DNA of 64,000 bases from contig NZ_JARVCO010000008.1 in assembly GCF_034531395.1 (NCBI RefSeq), forward strand, positions 1 through 64,000, read 5' to 3'. Position 1 is the first letter of the stretch; the number at the start of each line of letters is the position of its first letter. The notes under the pieces are model-generated. The model saw only the letters and a list, made by a program, of their open reading frames with translations. It did no database searches and was not told the origin of the DNA. Below are positions 1-9,117 of the stretch, piece after piece. The stretch is from Pontiella agarivorans. Its GTDB lineage: Bacteria; Verrucomicrobiota; Kiritimatiellia; Kiritimatiellales; Pontiellaceae. The position numbers and the translations under genes are program-made.

Positions 1-397
1 CTTGCGGTCGGGTGCTTTGAATGTGGAGTGCATGAGCACGTTTGAGACTGTGCCTGATGGGGGTGGAAGTTTCAAATTATAAAACATGCTATTCTTTGCA
101 ATACTGCGCTTTTTAGATAAAATCCGATTTTGTTTTATGCGCGGATGGTTTCGAGGATGAGGGGAGGGGGGATTCGGGGGGAGGGGGAGATGCTGAAGGC
201 GGTTTTCAGGAGTTGGGAAAGCTGTTCCGTGTTTTCGCGGCTGTTGGAGTGGAAAAAGTGCTGGCGAATTAACGTATGTTTTAAACAAATTTCTGACTAT
301 CGCTTCTGAGGTTCAACCGATTACATCTATAATTCATTTTGGTGTTGAAAGCCGGAGACGGTTTTCTGGTTTGTAATCAGTGCACAGGAGCGATTGA
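1..397. other. intergenic region with G-rich tract
   Basis: No convincing gene is visible here. A G-rich stretch at 161-187 has four runs of four or more G separated by one to four bases, which fits a G-quadruplex pattern on the plus strand. The remainder is AT-richer DNA upstream of the first sulfatase. It presumably holds that operon's promoter, but I could not pick a convincing -35/-10 pair. Confidence 0.5.
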
Positions 398-400
398 GTG

Positions 401-1780
401 ATGAAGAGATGTTTTATAGTCGGGCTGGTTTGGTTTGCAGTTTTGCAGGTTCTGGCTGCTAAACCGAATGTGATTTTTATTCTGGCGGATGATTTGGGCT
501 ATGGGGATCTGAGTTGTTATGGCCAGACGAAGTTTGAAACGCCGAATATTGATGCGCTGGCGAAAAGGGGTATGCGGTTTACCAATCATTATTCTGGGTC
601 GACGGTTTGCGCGCCGTCGCGCTGTTCGTTGCTGACGGGGTATCATATGGGTCACGCGGCTGTTCGCGGAAATGCGGAGCTTGTTCCGGAGGGGCAGCAG
701 CCGATGCCGGCGGATACGTATACGGTGGCGCATCATTTTAAGAAGGCGGGCTATAAAACGGGGGTGTTCGGAAAATGGGGGCTGGGTATGGCCGGGTCGA
801 CGAGTGATCCGAAGAGCATGGGTTTTGACCGGTTTTACGGCTATAACTGTCAGCGTATGGCGCACTGTTATTATCCGGCCTGGCTATGGAGCGATAATGA
901 GCGGGAATTCCTGTGGGGCAATGTGGGTTCGTTTAGCAAGGATTATGCTCCGGATCTTATTCATGATGAAGCGCTGAAGTTTATGCGGGCCCATAAAGAT
1001 GAGCCGTTTTTTATGTATTATGCTGCTGTACAGCCGCATGCTGATATGATTGCTCCGGAAGAGTATATGGAGAAACACCGGGGAAAATATCTGCCAGAGC
1101 TGAATTATGAAGAGGATTATTATAGGGGCCAGCCGGAGGGTCATGCGGCTTTTGCGGCGATGGTGAATGTGCTCGATGATTATGTCGGGGATGTGATGGC
1201 GGAGCTGAAGAAACTGGGGTTGGCGGATAATACACTGGTGATTTTTACGTCGGATAACGGTGCGCATGAAGAGGGGGGTGCTGATCCGGAATATTTTGAT
1301 TCCAACGGGATTTTCAAGGGGTTCAAGCGGGATCTGTATGAAGGTGGAATTCATGTGCCGTTTATTGCTGCTTGGCCCGGAAGGATTCAGGAGGGCGTTG
1401 TGAATGATCATCTGTCGACTTTCTGGGATTTTCTGCCGACTGTGGCGGATTTGACCGGTGTGCCGCTGGATGAAAAGGTGGATGGTCAATCCTATCTGCC
1501 AACCTTGCTGGGGAAACCGGGTCAGCAGGAACATGATTGGCTCTATTGGGAATTTACGATGAAGGGGGGGCGGAAAGCGATCCGTAAAGGAAAGTGGAAG
1601 GGTGTTATTTATGATATAAATAAACATTCGGATGCCGCGCTGGAGCTGTATGACCTGGAAAAGGATCCTGGCGAAACACGGAATCTTGCCAAAGAGTATC
1701 CGGAAGTGGTGGATGAACTGAACATGCTGATTCAGAAGAGCCGGAAGCCGTCGCATCTGGATAAGTGGAATTTTAATTAA
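401..1780 (+). CDS. secreted formylglycine-dependent sulfatase (S1 family)
   Basis: Type I sulfatase, 459 residues, hydrolysing a sulfate ester, presumably on a polysaccharide. A hydrophobic N-terminal signal (about residues 5-19) ends before AKPNVIF. The Ca-binding Asp pair is at 30-31. The C-A-P-S-R motif at 70-74 carries the cysteine that matures to formylglycine. An SDNG metal-site motif lies near 284 and a sulfatase-type C-terminal subdomain follows. An AGGAG at 386-390 precedes both GTG 398 (7 nt away) and ATG 401 (10 nt away). I chose ATG but the GTG is possible. It is first in a run with a second sulfatase 21 bp downstream and a GH2 enzyme. Exact substrate and S1 subfamily cannot be told from sequence alone. 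Confidence 0.93.
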   Translation: MKRCFIVGLVWFAVLQVLAAKPNVIFILADDLGYGDLSCYGQTKFETPNIDALAKRGMRFTNHYSGSTVCAPSRCSLLTGYHMGHAAVRGNAELVPEGQQPMPADTYTVAHHFKKAGYKTGVFGKWGLGMAGSTSDPKSMGFDRFYGYNCQRMAHCYYPAWLWSDNEREFLWGNVGSFSKDYAPDLIHDEALKFMRAHKDEPFFMYYAAVQPHADMIAPEEYMEKHRGKYLPELNYEEDYYRGQPEGHAAFAAMVNVLDDYVGDVMAELKKLGLADNTLVIFTSDNGAHEEGGADPEYFDSNGIFKGFKRDLYEGGIHVPFIAAWPGRIQEGVVNDHLSTFWDFLPTVADLTGVPLDEKVDGQSYLPTLLGKPGQQEHDWLYWEFTMKGGRKAIRKGKWKGVIYDINKHSDAALELYDLEKDPGETRNLAKEYPEVVDELNMLIQKSRKPSHLDKWNFN

Positions 1781-1801
1781 TCTTAACCTGAAGTTATTGA
1801 T

Positions 1802-3184
1802 ATGAAAAAACGGATAGTGATTCTTTCTTTGCTGGCAGGGATAACTGTGCTGGCGGAGAAAAAACCGAATATTGTAGTTCTGCTGGCTGATGACATGGGC
1901 TATGGGGAATTGGGATGCTACGGACAGGAAATCATTAAAACGCCGACGATTGATGCGTTGGCCGAGCAGGGGGTGCGTTTTACTGATTTCTATGCGGGGT
2001 GCTCTGTGTGTTCGCCATCGCGCGGGGTTTTGATGACCGGGATTCATGCCGGGAAGGCTACAATCCGGGGCAACAAAGCCTTTGTGACCGTTGGTGGAAA
2101 GTGGGACCGCATTGCGCTGAAAAAATCGGAAGTCACGCTGGCAGAAATGCTGAAGGGCGCGGGGTATCAGACGGCGTTTGTCGGAAAATGGCATTTGGGC
2201 ATTCCGGAGGATGTTTCGACCTGGGCCTGTAACCGCGGTTTTGATTTTGCGGTGCAGGAGCAGTGGGGGCCTAAGCCGGGTGGCGGCGTCTATGATGAGC
2301 GTTATCATTTGAAAAACGGCAATACGGAAGAGATTTTCCATGATTACACAAAGTGGAGTTGCCTGGATGAATTCCGCACGGAGATTGCGCTCGATTATCT
2401 GGATTCTGAGTATGACAAAGAAAAGCCGCTGTTTCTTTTCATGTCTTATCGCAGTCCGCATGCGCATGAGTTTTTCCTGAGTGAATATGACAATTATAAG
2501 GATGAGATGCGTGATGGGTATCGCTGGCCTGAGATTGAACGGCGGCATGCCTCGCGTATTTCGATGCTGGATCAGCAGATTAAACGGCTGCTGGATAAAC
2601 TTGAGGCCATGGGCGAACTGGAAAATACCTTTATTCTGTTTGCTTCGGATAACGGACCGACGGTGGAAAATCATCATGACCGGTTTTTCTTCCAGAGTTC
2701 GGGGGGGCTGAAGGGATATAAGCGTGATATGTATGAAGGGGGTGTGCGTGTTCCTGGGATTGCGGTGTGGCCGGCGAAGGGCTTGAAGGGCAAAGTGACG
2801 GATCATCAGGCCACGTTTTATGATGTGATGCCGACCTTCGCCGAAATTGCGGGCATTCAGCCGCCGGAGCAGACCGATGGTATTTCGTTCCTTCCGGAAG
2901 TGCTCGGCAAGGAACAGCCGAAACATGATCATATCTATTTTGAAATTATTGAAAGCCCTCATGATAAAGCATTCCGTCAGGCGACCCGGATGGGTAAGTG
3001 GAAGGCGGTGCGTTATGGGGTTTCTGGAAAAGTGGAGCTGTATGATCTCGAAAAGGATCTTTATGAAACCAGAAATGTGGCCGGTGAATATCCTGAAATT
3101 CTGATGCGCATGAAGAAGATTCTCGAGACCGAAAGCACAACCACCCCGCATTATCCCATGGCGGGACAGCCGATAAAGAACTGA
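1802..3184 (+). CDS. secreted formylglycine-dependent sulfatase (S1 family)
   Basis: Type I sulfatase of 460 residues with a signal peptide (about 1-18). The Asp pair is at 30-31, the maturation motif C-S-P-S-R at 70-74, and an SDNG motif near 282. The C-terminal part contains the usual VELYDLEKD stretch. The start follows the previous sulfatase by 21 bp. No strong Shine-Dalgarno is visible before ATG 1802, so it may be translated by coupling or leaderless-like initiation. The next gene (GH2) starts 8 bp after the stop. The same strand and short gaps argue for one transcript that desulfates and then cleaves one glycan. Confidence 0.93.
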   Translation: MKKRIVILSLLAGITVLAEKKPNIVVLLADDMGYGELGCYGQEIIKTPTIDALAEQGVRFTDFYAGCSVCSPSRGVLMTGIHAGKATIRGNKAFVTVGGKWDRIALKKSEVTLAEMLKGAGYQTAFVGKWHLGIPEDVSTWACNRGFDFAVQEQWGPKPGGGVYDERYHLKNGNTEEIFHDYTKWSCLDEFRTEIALDYLDSEYDKEKPLFLFMSYRSPHAHEFFLSEYDNYKDEMRDGYRWPEIERRHASRISMLDQQIKRLLDKLEAMGELENTFILFASDNGPTVENHHDRFFFQSSGGLKGYKRDMYEGGVRVPGIAVWPAKGLKGKVTDHQATFYDVMPTFAEIAGIQPPEQTDGISFLPEVLGKEQPKHDHIYFEIIESPHDKAFRQATRMGKWKAVRYGVSGKVELYDLEKDLYETRNVAGEYPEILMRMKKILETESTTTPHYPMAGQPIKN

Positions 3185-3192
3185 GGACAAAA

Positions 3193-5538
3193 ATGAAAAA
3201 AAACTTCTTATGGATAACCCTGTTGGCTGCAGCCGGTCTGATGGCCGGATGCAAGGAAGTGGATGAACACACCATGACCGTGAACCGGGACTGGAAATTC
3301 CAACGTTTGGAAAATCCGGACGATCCGGCTGACGGTTTCCAGGCATTGGAATTTGATGATTCGGCCTGGACCACAGTGGACCTTCCGCATTCCGGCTATC
3401 TGGAGCCACTGGTCATTACGGATCAGTGGCAGGGTGTGGTGTGGTACCGCAAGGATTTCGAGGTGGACGAAAGTCTGGCCGATAAAAAAATCTGGCTGAC
3501 GCTGGAAGGGGCGATGAGCCAGTCGAAGATCTGGATCAACGGCGAGCTGGCCAAAGAACGCGAAGGCGGTTATCTGCCGGTCGTCGTGGATGCCACGGAC
3601 TATGTGAAACCCGGGCAAAAGAATACGGTGGCGATTCGGCTCGATAGCCGGGACAATCCGTACACCGGGCCGAAACCGATGAAACGTCTTGATTTCTGCA
3701 TGTACAGCGGGCTCTACCGCAATGTGCTGGTGACGATGAAGGAGAAGGTCTACATTTCGCATCCGGTATTGGCCGATAAAGAGGCCGGCGGGGGTATCTT
3801 TATTACATATCCCGAGGTTTCCGCGGCGAAGTCGACGGTTCAGGTGAAAACACATGTGGTGAATGAAAAAGCCGGTCCGCAGACGATTCAGGTTGCGCAG
3901 AAAGTTCTTTTCAAGGGAAAAACGGTGGCGGAAAAAGTCTCGGAGCCGGTGGTGCTTAAAACCGGCAAAGACGTGGAGCTGACCGAAAGTTTCCAGCTGT
4001 CGGATGCACCGCTGTGGTCGGTGGATGAGCCGAATTTGCATACCATGAAAACGACGGTGCTGGTGGACGGAAAAGCGGTTGATTCGGAAACAACGCGTTT
4101 CGGTATCCGCAAACTGGAGTTTCGCAACGGGCATGAATTCTATCTGAACGGGAAGAAAATGTATTTGCGCGGCACCAACCGTCATCAGGATTATCCGTTC
4201 ATAGGTTATGCACTTTCCGATGCGGCACAGTATCGGGATGCGAAGAAAATCAAAGAAGCCGGTTTCAATGTGGTTCGTCTTTCGCATTATCCGCATTCGC
4301 CGGCGTTCATGGATGCGTGTGATGAGCTGGGTCTGCTGACGCTGGATGCCATCATGGGCTGGCAGTATTATCTGGATGATGACCGCTTCCGTGAATACTG
4401 CTATCGCTCTTCACGAGAACTGGTTCGTCGGGACCGGAATCGTCCGAGTGTGCTGGCCTGGGAGGTTTCGCTGAATGAAACGAAGGATATGCCGGACTCC
4501 TTTATTGAAGAGCTGCATCGGCTGGCCCATGCGGAATATCCGGGAGACAATACCTTTACTGCGGGCTGGATTGATCATGCCTGGGATATTTTCCTGCAGG
4601 CACGTCAGCACCGTATTATGCATGATTATCACAAAAACCTGGATAAGCCTTATTTCGTTTCGGAGTACGGGGACTGGGAATATTATTCCAATAACGCCGG
4701 GCTGAATCAGGATCGGCTGGATAAAGACCGCCGTCTTGAGATGAGCAGCCGGCAGGCGCGCGGGTTCGGCGAAGCGCGTTTGCTTCAGCAGGCGCATAAC
4801 CTGCAGGAAGCATATAACGATAATCTGAATACGCATGCCTTCGGAGACGGCTACTGGGTGTTTAACGATTATAACCGCGGTTACGCCGAAGATATCGAGT
4901 ATTCCGGCGTGGTGGATATTTTCCGCATTCCGAAGTTTGCTTATTATTTCTACCAGAGCCAGCGTGATCCGGCACAGGGAGCCATGGCACACGTTGCAAG
5001 TTGGTGGACCAAGGATTCGCCGCTGAATGTCAAAGTCTTCAGCAACTGCGATGAGGTGGAACTTTTCCTGAACGGGGCTTCACTTGGAAAACAGAAACCG
5101 GATACCGGAAAAAATACTGAAAATCTGGGCCATCCGCCGTTTACTTTTGCGCTCAGTACATTCAAGCCGGGCACACTGAAAGCGGTCGGATATATCAATG
5201 GAAAACCGGCGGCAGAGCATCTGGTTCGTACTCCGGGAAAACCGGTTAAGCTTGAGATTGTCATCGATGAAAGCGGAATCGCTCCGCAGGCCGGTGTGAA
5301 TGATACGGTATTTGCCTACATTCAGGCGGTGGATGAACATGGAACGGTGGATCCGACTTATGCGGATGTGGTGATGGTTGAAATGGACGGCGATGCCACG
5401 GTGCTTAATACGGATGCTCTTATGGCGGAAGCCGGCATTGCCACCGCCTTGCTGCAAATCGAAGACGGTGAAGGGGATATTACGCTGACGGCTTCATCAG
5501 GAAATCTGAGTGGAAGTCTGACGTTTAAGGCGGAGTAA
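3193..5538 (+). CDS. glycoside hydrolase family 2 lipoprotein (beta-galactosidase-like)
   Basis: Retaining GH2 glycosidase, 781 residues. The lipobox L-M-A-G-C20 predicts a lipoprotein anchored outside the cytoplasm. Domains: jelly-roll sugar-binding domain (about 25-185), Ig-like domain (187-305), TIM barrel (306-590), then beta domains including a C-terminal bacterial-Ig-like unit (695-781). The acid/base Glu is in LNE429T and the nucleophile is in S-E491-Y-G-D-W. GAGGA at 3183-3187 overlaps the preceding stop and sets ATG 3193. Family knowledge allows beta-galactosidase, beta-glucuronidase or beta-mannosidase activity. The anhydrogalactose-type genes nearby make beta-galactosidase on sulfated galactan oligosaccharides the best inference. 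Two copies of the dispersed palindrome sit at 3298 and 3337. Confidence 0.92.
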   Translation: MKKNFLWITLLAAAGLMAGCKEVDEHTMTVNRDWKFQRLENPDDPADGFQALEFDDSAWTTVDLPHSGYLEPLVITDQWQGVVWYRKDFEVDESLADKKIWLTLEGAMSQSKIWINGELAKEREGGYLPVVVDATDYVKPGQKNTVAIRLDSRDNPYTGPKPMKRLDFCMYSGLYRNVLVTMKEKVYISHPVLADKEAGGGIFITYPEVSAAKSTVQVKTHVVNEKAGPQTIQVAQKVLFKGKTVAEKVSEPVVLKTGKDVELTESFQLSDAPLWSVDEPNLHTMKTTVLVDGKAVDSETTRFGIRKLEFRNGHEFYLNGKKMYLRGTNRHQDYPFIGYALSDAAQYRDAKKIKEAGFNVVRLSHYPHSPAFMDACDELGLLTLDAIMGWQYYLDDDRFREYCYRSSRELVRRDRNRPSVLAWEVSLNETKDMPDSFIEELHRLAHAEYPGDNTFTAGWIDHAWDIFLQARQHRIMHDYHKNLDKPYFVSEYGDWEYYSNNAGLNQDRLDKDRRLEMSSRQARGFGEARLLQQAHNLQEAYNDNLNTHAFGDGYWVFNDYNRGYAEDIEYSGVVDIFRIPKFAYYFYQSQRDPAQGAMAHVASWWTKDSPLNVKVFSNCDEVELFLNGASLGKQKPDTGKNTENLGHPPFTFALSTFKPGTLKAVGYINGKPAAEHLVRTPGKPVKLEIVIDESGIAPQAGVNDTVFAYIQAVDEHGTVDPTYADVVMVEMDGDATVLNTDALMAEAGIATALLQIEDGEGDITLTASSGNLSGSLTFKAE

Positions 5539-5564
5539 AAACAAAAACGTTTGCATCAAGCCGG

Positions 5565-5596
5565 ACGGAGCCGTGTGAAATCACGGCTCCGTTTTT
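5565..5596. terminator. bidirectional intrinsic terminator
   Basis: An 11-bp perfect stem (5565-5575 with 5582-5592) around a six-base loop is followed by a T run to 5596. It lies between the convergent GH2 gene and class II aldolase. An A-rich stretch upstream gives some U tract on the minus transcript as well. Confidence 0.85.
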
Positions 5597-5615
5597 GGTT
5601 GATGGAGCGAATCTT

Positions 5616-6476
5616 TCAGGCTTTTCCGTTGCTGCGGAAGCGGGTCAGGGTTTCGGCAATATCGTCGCGAATGGCTTCGATTGCCCATACCGAAATATCG
5701 TGGTAGTAGGTTTTGCCCTCGGCCTCGTTAAGTTTGCACTGGATGGTCTGCGCAACGGAATAGACCATGTTGCTGTAATAGTTTATTTTTTTGACGCCGC
5801 GGTCGATGGCCGCATGGAAATCCGCCGGTTCCAGTCCGGAGCCGCCGTGCATCACCAGCGGTGCTCCGGTTTTATTCCGGATTTCCTGCAGACGGTCGAA
5901 ATCGAGCACCGGCTGTTTGGCATAGACCCCATGCGCCGTGCCGAAAGCCACAGCCAGGGCGTCAATTCCGGTTTCATGATAAAAACGGATCGCTTCTTCG
6001 GGGTCGGTATAGAGATCCGGATTTTCCTCAAGGTCTTCATCGTCGCAACCTTCGGGACGGGTGAGCTGCCCCAGTTCAGCTTCCACGGAAACTCCGAGCG
6101 CCTGGGCAACCTGGACAATTTCTTTTGTGGTTCGGATGTTTTCCTCCAACGGAAGGTGGGATCCGTCATACATCACGGAAGTAAATCCGGCTTTCATTGC
6201 ACGGATGATCGAGCTGTAGGTTTCGCCGTGGTCAAAATGTACGCAGACCGGCACCGTGGCGCGGCGGGCACAATCGACCATGATGGCCCCGAGTTCTTCA
6301 ATGCTGACCAGCGCTTCGTGCACTTCGGCCAGCATCAGGATCACCGGTGCGTTGGCTTTTTCGGCTCCGGCGATCACACCGCGTACCATATCCTGGTTCA
6401 TGACGTCGACGGCACCGATGGCCCAGTTTTCATTTTTATTCAGTTCCAGCAGTTCAGTGAGGGTTACTAAAGGCAT
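5616..6476 (-). CDS. class II (zinc) ketose-bisphosphate aldolase family protein
   Basis: Class II aldolase of the FbaA/GatY/KbaY family, 286 residues, cytoplasmic, cleaving a phosphorylated ketose to two C3 fragments. Visible motifs: H80-F-D82-H83-G (catalytic Asp and zinc His), E134, A-H182-G and V-M-H210-GGSG (zinc ligands). The segment normally reading K-I-N-x-x-T is here KINYYSNM from 230, which may mark altered substrate choice. AAGGAG-type ribosome site just upstream. Last of a minus-strand isomerase-kinase-aldolase operon, starting 3 bp after the kinase stop. A housekeeping fructose-bisphosphate role is less likely given the operon; a tagatose, fuculose-like or sulfo-sugar bisphosphate substrate is possible. 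Confidence 0.88.
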   Translation of the reverse strand: MPLVTLTELLELNKNENWAIGAVDVMNQDMVRGVIAGAEKANAPVILMLAEVHEALVSIEELGAIMVDCARRATVPVCVHFDHGETYSSIIRAMKAGFTSVMYDGSHLPLEENIRTTKEIVQVAQALGVSVEAELGQLTRPEGCDDEDLEENPDLYTDPEEAIRFYHETGIDALAVAFGTAHGVYAKQPVLDFDRLQEIRNKTGAPLVMHGGSGLEPADFHAAIDRGVKKINYYSNMVYSVAQTIQCKLNEAEGKTYYHDISVWAIEAIRDDIAETLTRFRSNGKA

Positions 6477-6479
6477 GGT

Positions 6480-7427
6480 TTACTCCTTGTTTCGGATATA
6501 CTGTTTGAGTTCTGAGGATAAACCGGAGAGATCTTCGGCTTTGAGTGATGCGGGATTCGGAAGCTGTGTCCGTCCGCCGAACTGCAGCGCGACACGGGAT
6601 GCAAAAAAAGCGGCAAATTCCATTCGCAGATTCAGCGGCAGTCCGTCCAGCAGGGCAGATGCATAGCCGGCATGATAGGCATCACCGCAGCCGGTGGTAT
6701 CCACCGCCTGCACGCTGAAGGCCGGCTGATGGATAAGTTCCTGCTCGTTCAGGGTCCAGCTTCCCTTAATGCCGTCAGTAATGATGACACGGCCGTCGGT
6801 CCAGCCGGAGAGTTCGTATAAAGCGGCATCCATGGTCTCGCATCCGGTCAGTTCGAGTGCGCCGGATAGGGGCAGAATGGTATCGGTGCCGAGTTTCATC
6901 GCTTTTCGCATCAGTTCCGCGTCGCCGGTTTCAATGTCAAGTACCGACGGAATACCGTATTTATGGGCAATTCTGAGGGCTTCGAGCGCTCCTTCTGTCT
7001 CATACCCATCCACCAAAAGCAGTCCAGCCTCTTTGATGGCTTCCGTGGGGATGTCGCCTGGCGTTAACTTTTCATAACCGGCAAGGCTGTAGTACACCGT
7101 GCGTTCACCCTGCTGATCAATCGCTACCACTGCGATGGCGGGCTGTGCCTTTTCCGATTTGATCAGCAGACTTTCGGAAACGTTGTACATTTGCAACTCG
7201 GTGCGGGAAATGCTGCTCAATGTGTTGTTCCCCAGTTTTCCGACGAAGCCGGTTTTCCAGCCCATGGAAGCCAGGCCGCAGGCGGCATTGCCGGCGGGAG
7301 CACCGCCCTGGATCACCAGACGGGAAACTTCGTGCTTTTCGCCTTCGGTGATTTTATCCGGCCGTTCGAACAAAATGTCGATGACATTAAGGCCGACCAC
7401 CACAGCATCATATTTTTTTCCAGACAT
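6480..7427 (-). CDS. PfkB-family sugar kinase
   Basis: Ribokinase/PfkB fold kinase, 315 residues, ATP-dependent phosphorylation of a sugar or ketose. The N-terminal GGAPAGNAA motif (about 41-49) and the C-terminal signature DTTGCGDAYHAG with catalytic D249 are intact. The start is set at ATG 7427 because GGAGG lies at 7434-7439 in the 16-bp gap after the upstream isomerase stop. A longer frame reaching 7502 overlaps the isomerase and lacks support. Within the operon it should act on the ketose made by the isomerase and feed the aldolase. The exact sugar is not determinable here. One copy of the dispersed palindrome is at 7255. Confidence 0.88.
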   Translation of the reverse strand: MSGKKYDAVVVGLNVIDILFERPDKITEGEKHEVSRLVIQGGAPAGNAACGLASMGWKTGFVGKLGNNTLSSISRTELQMYNVSESLLIKSEKAQPAIAVVAIDQQGERTVYYSLAGYEKLTPGDIPTEAIKEAGLLLVDGYETEGALEALRIAHKYGIPSVLDIETGDAELMRKAMKLGTDTILPLSGALELTGCETMDAALYELSGWTDGRVIITDGIKGSWTLNEQELIHQPAFSVQAVDTTGCGDAYHAGYASALLDGLPLNLRMEFAAFFASRVALQFGGRTQLPNPASLKAEDLSGLSSELKQYIRNKE

Positions 7428-7443
7428 GGGAAACCTCCATTCT

Positions 7444-8964
7444 TCAGCAGGCGCTGAATCCAGACATTCCGCCGGGATTTGTATGTTTGATTTCTTCAAC
7501 ATCCAGCCAGTGATTCATCATGCGGATATCCTCCAGCCAGTGGCCGTAGCCCAGGGACCAGTGATGATCGAGCCCGTTGTCGAAAATGGTGCCCATAATC
7601 GTATCTGCCGTGAGAGGAGCTTTCGGTTCGAGTTCCGCATAGGAGCCGCGGAAGGCGGCTTCGCATTCCTGAAGGCTTCCTTCCCAGCCATACATGGCGG
7701 CCGACGCCGGGCTCTGGTAGCGCAGCATGGTGACTTCGCCCAGTTCGAGCAAAAATTCCAGCATCATGCCCACGGCGGTTTCCGGGTCGGCATTTTCGAG
7801 AATGGAGTGGGTGCGCGATTCGAAGCAGGTGCCTTTGCGCAGCAGACGGGTGGCACTGGATCCGCAGTGCCAGATGCCCAGCCGGTTCTTCACGGTATCG
7901 GCAATCGAAATATCCATCATCGTCGGAATGGCTTTTCCTTCCGAGATCAGGAAAAGGGCCATGGAGGACATCAGGCCGTTCATATCGCTTTCTTCTGTAG
8001 TACACAGGCCGAAATCATTCAGCAGCGAAACCGCACCGTCTGAGGCACAGCCATAGACATCGAACATTTCCGGCCAGCTCTTCACGGCACAGCCGATGTA
8101 GTTGTTTTCTGCCGCAAGGTCCAGCGTGCCGAGTGCCAGACGCAGTGTCTGGAAAACCTGTTCCTCGGAAACCGTGTTGGATGCGCATCGCGGAGATTCC
8201 AGGAGCGCATCGCGCACGGCTTTTAAATCGTCATCGCTGAACTTGCGGGCACGGTCGAAAATGACATCAATGCCGACCCGGTCTACGCGAATCCCGTAAC
8301 GTTTCATTACACTGAGTTCATCCAGTTCGCAGTCGTAGAAGCCGGGGACGCGGGCGGCTCCGAGCGACAGCAGTTTGCCGGTTTTGAACCGCGAAACCGC
8401 ACGGACACTGCGGGCAAACCGCGGAACCATCGGATGAATCTCCTCTTCAAGCGCTTGTTGGAACCAGGCATATTTCACCCCCAGCGTATTGAAAATTCCG
8501 AGCAGGAAATTCTGACAGCACATGCTGTTGGCGGAAAGCCGTTCACCGCGCTCATCCGGAAACGACCAGCTGAGCAGGGGAACATGGTTCATGCTCAGCC
8601 AGCGGCCCAGAATCGCCCCCAGTTCGCCCGTGGTGTAGGAGGCATGGAATAGTATCAGTCCATCGATTCCATCCTGCATTCGACGGTTGAGGAATTCTGT
8701 CATCAGGTCTGCATCTTCAAACGGGGTTTCGGCCCGGATAATTTCAAAAAGTCCGGAATCTACGGATGTTTCGACCATAGCCACAGCTTCGTTATAGCGG
8801 CGGCACGCTTCATCCCACGGAAAGTGGGCGCGGACTCCGCATCCCAACACGACAATGCGCGTTCGCCGTGGTTCAGGAAAGGCAGGAATCAATTTGATGA
8901 TCCCATCGTGGGCAATGCCGGTTTTGGGCAGATCGAGATAAGACGGTGTGTTTTCCTGTTTCAT
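7444..8964 (-). CDS. L-fucose/L-arabinose isomerase family protein
   Basis: Aldose-ketose isomerase of the FucI/AraA superfamily, 506 residues, cytoplasmic, metal-dependent. The N-terminal Rossmann-like half contains the GLILFHASYTTGE region. The C-terminal half keeps the expected metal/catalytic positions: acidic cluster TEESD around E325, MMD351 and W-H366-C-G. First gene of the isomerase-kinase-aldolase operon and divergent from an AraC regulator 153 bp away. Ribosome site is weak (AAAAGGT). Members of this family isomerise L-fucose, D-arabinose and related sugars, and some act on sulfoquinovose in sulfoglycolysis. The substrate here is open. Family call is solid, specificity is not. Confidence 0.85.
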   Translation of the reverse strand: MKQENTPSYLDLPKTGIAHDGIIKLIPAFPEPRRTRIVVLGCGVRAHFPWDEACRRYNEAVAMVETSVDSGLFEIIRAETPFEDADLMTEFLNRRMQDGIDGLILFHASYTTGELGAILGRWLSMNHVPLLSWSFPDERGERLSANSMCCQNFLLGIFNTLGVKYAWFQQALEEEIHPMVPRFARSVRAVSRFKTGKLLSLGAARVPGFYDCELDELSVMKRYGIRVDRVGIDVIFDRARKFSDDDLKAVRDALLESPRCASNTVSEEQVFQTLRLALGTLDLAAENNYIGCAVKSWPEMFDVYGCASDGAVSLLNDFGLCTTEESDMNGLMSSMALFLISEGKAIPTMMDISIADTVKNRLGIWHCGSSATRLLRKGTCFESRTHSILENADPETAVGMMLEFLLELGEVTMLRYQSPASAAMYGWEGSLQECEAAFRGSYAELEPKAPLTADTIMGTIFDNGLDHHWSLGYGHWLEDIRMMNHWLDVEEIKHTNPGGMSGFSAC

Positions 8965-9117
8965 AGCTCATACCTTTTCGGGGTTCAATTGAGCCATCCA
9001 TGGTACGGAATAAAACCGATGCCGCTACGCCCGGAATGATCAATAATGATACTATATTGATATTGTTTGAAAACTGCTTTAGAACCGGTTTCTCACTTTT
9101 AACGGAAGAAAACGACG
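8965..9117. promoter_or_regulatory. divergent control region, isomerase operon / AraC gene
   Basis: This 153-bp gap separates the divergent isomerase and AraC genes. TGAT is repeated three times at 10-11 bp steps around 9037-9060, a possible regulator site. A candidate promoter for the AraC gene is TTGATA at 9057-9062, a 17-bp spacer and TAGAAC at 9080-9085. The -10 match is weak. No clear promoter for the minus-strand operon was identified. Confidence 0.4.

Noticed and set aside
884-3409. An 841-codon open frame on the minus strand antisense to two sulfatases and the GH2 start
   Set aside because: It is His/Arg/Ile-rich, lacks any domain, and mirrors the strongly supported plus-strand genes. 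Codon bias in this genome leaves long open antisense frames.
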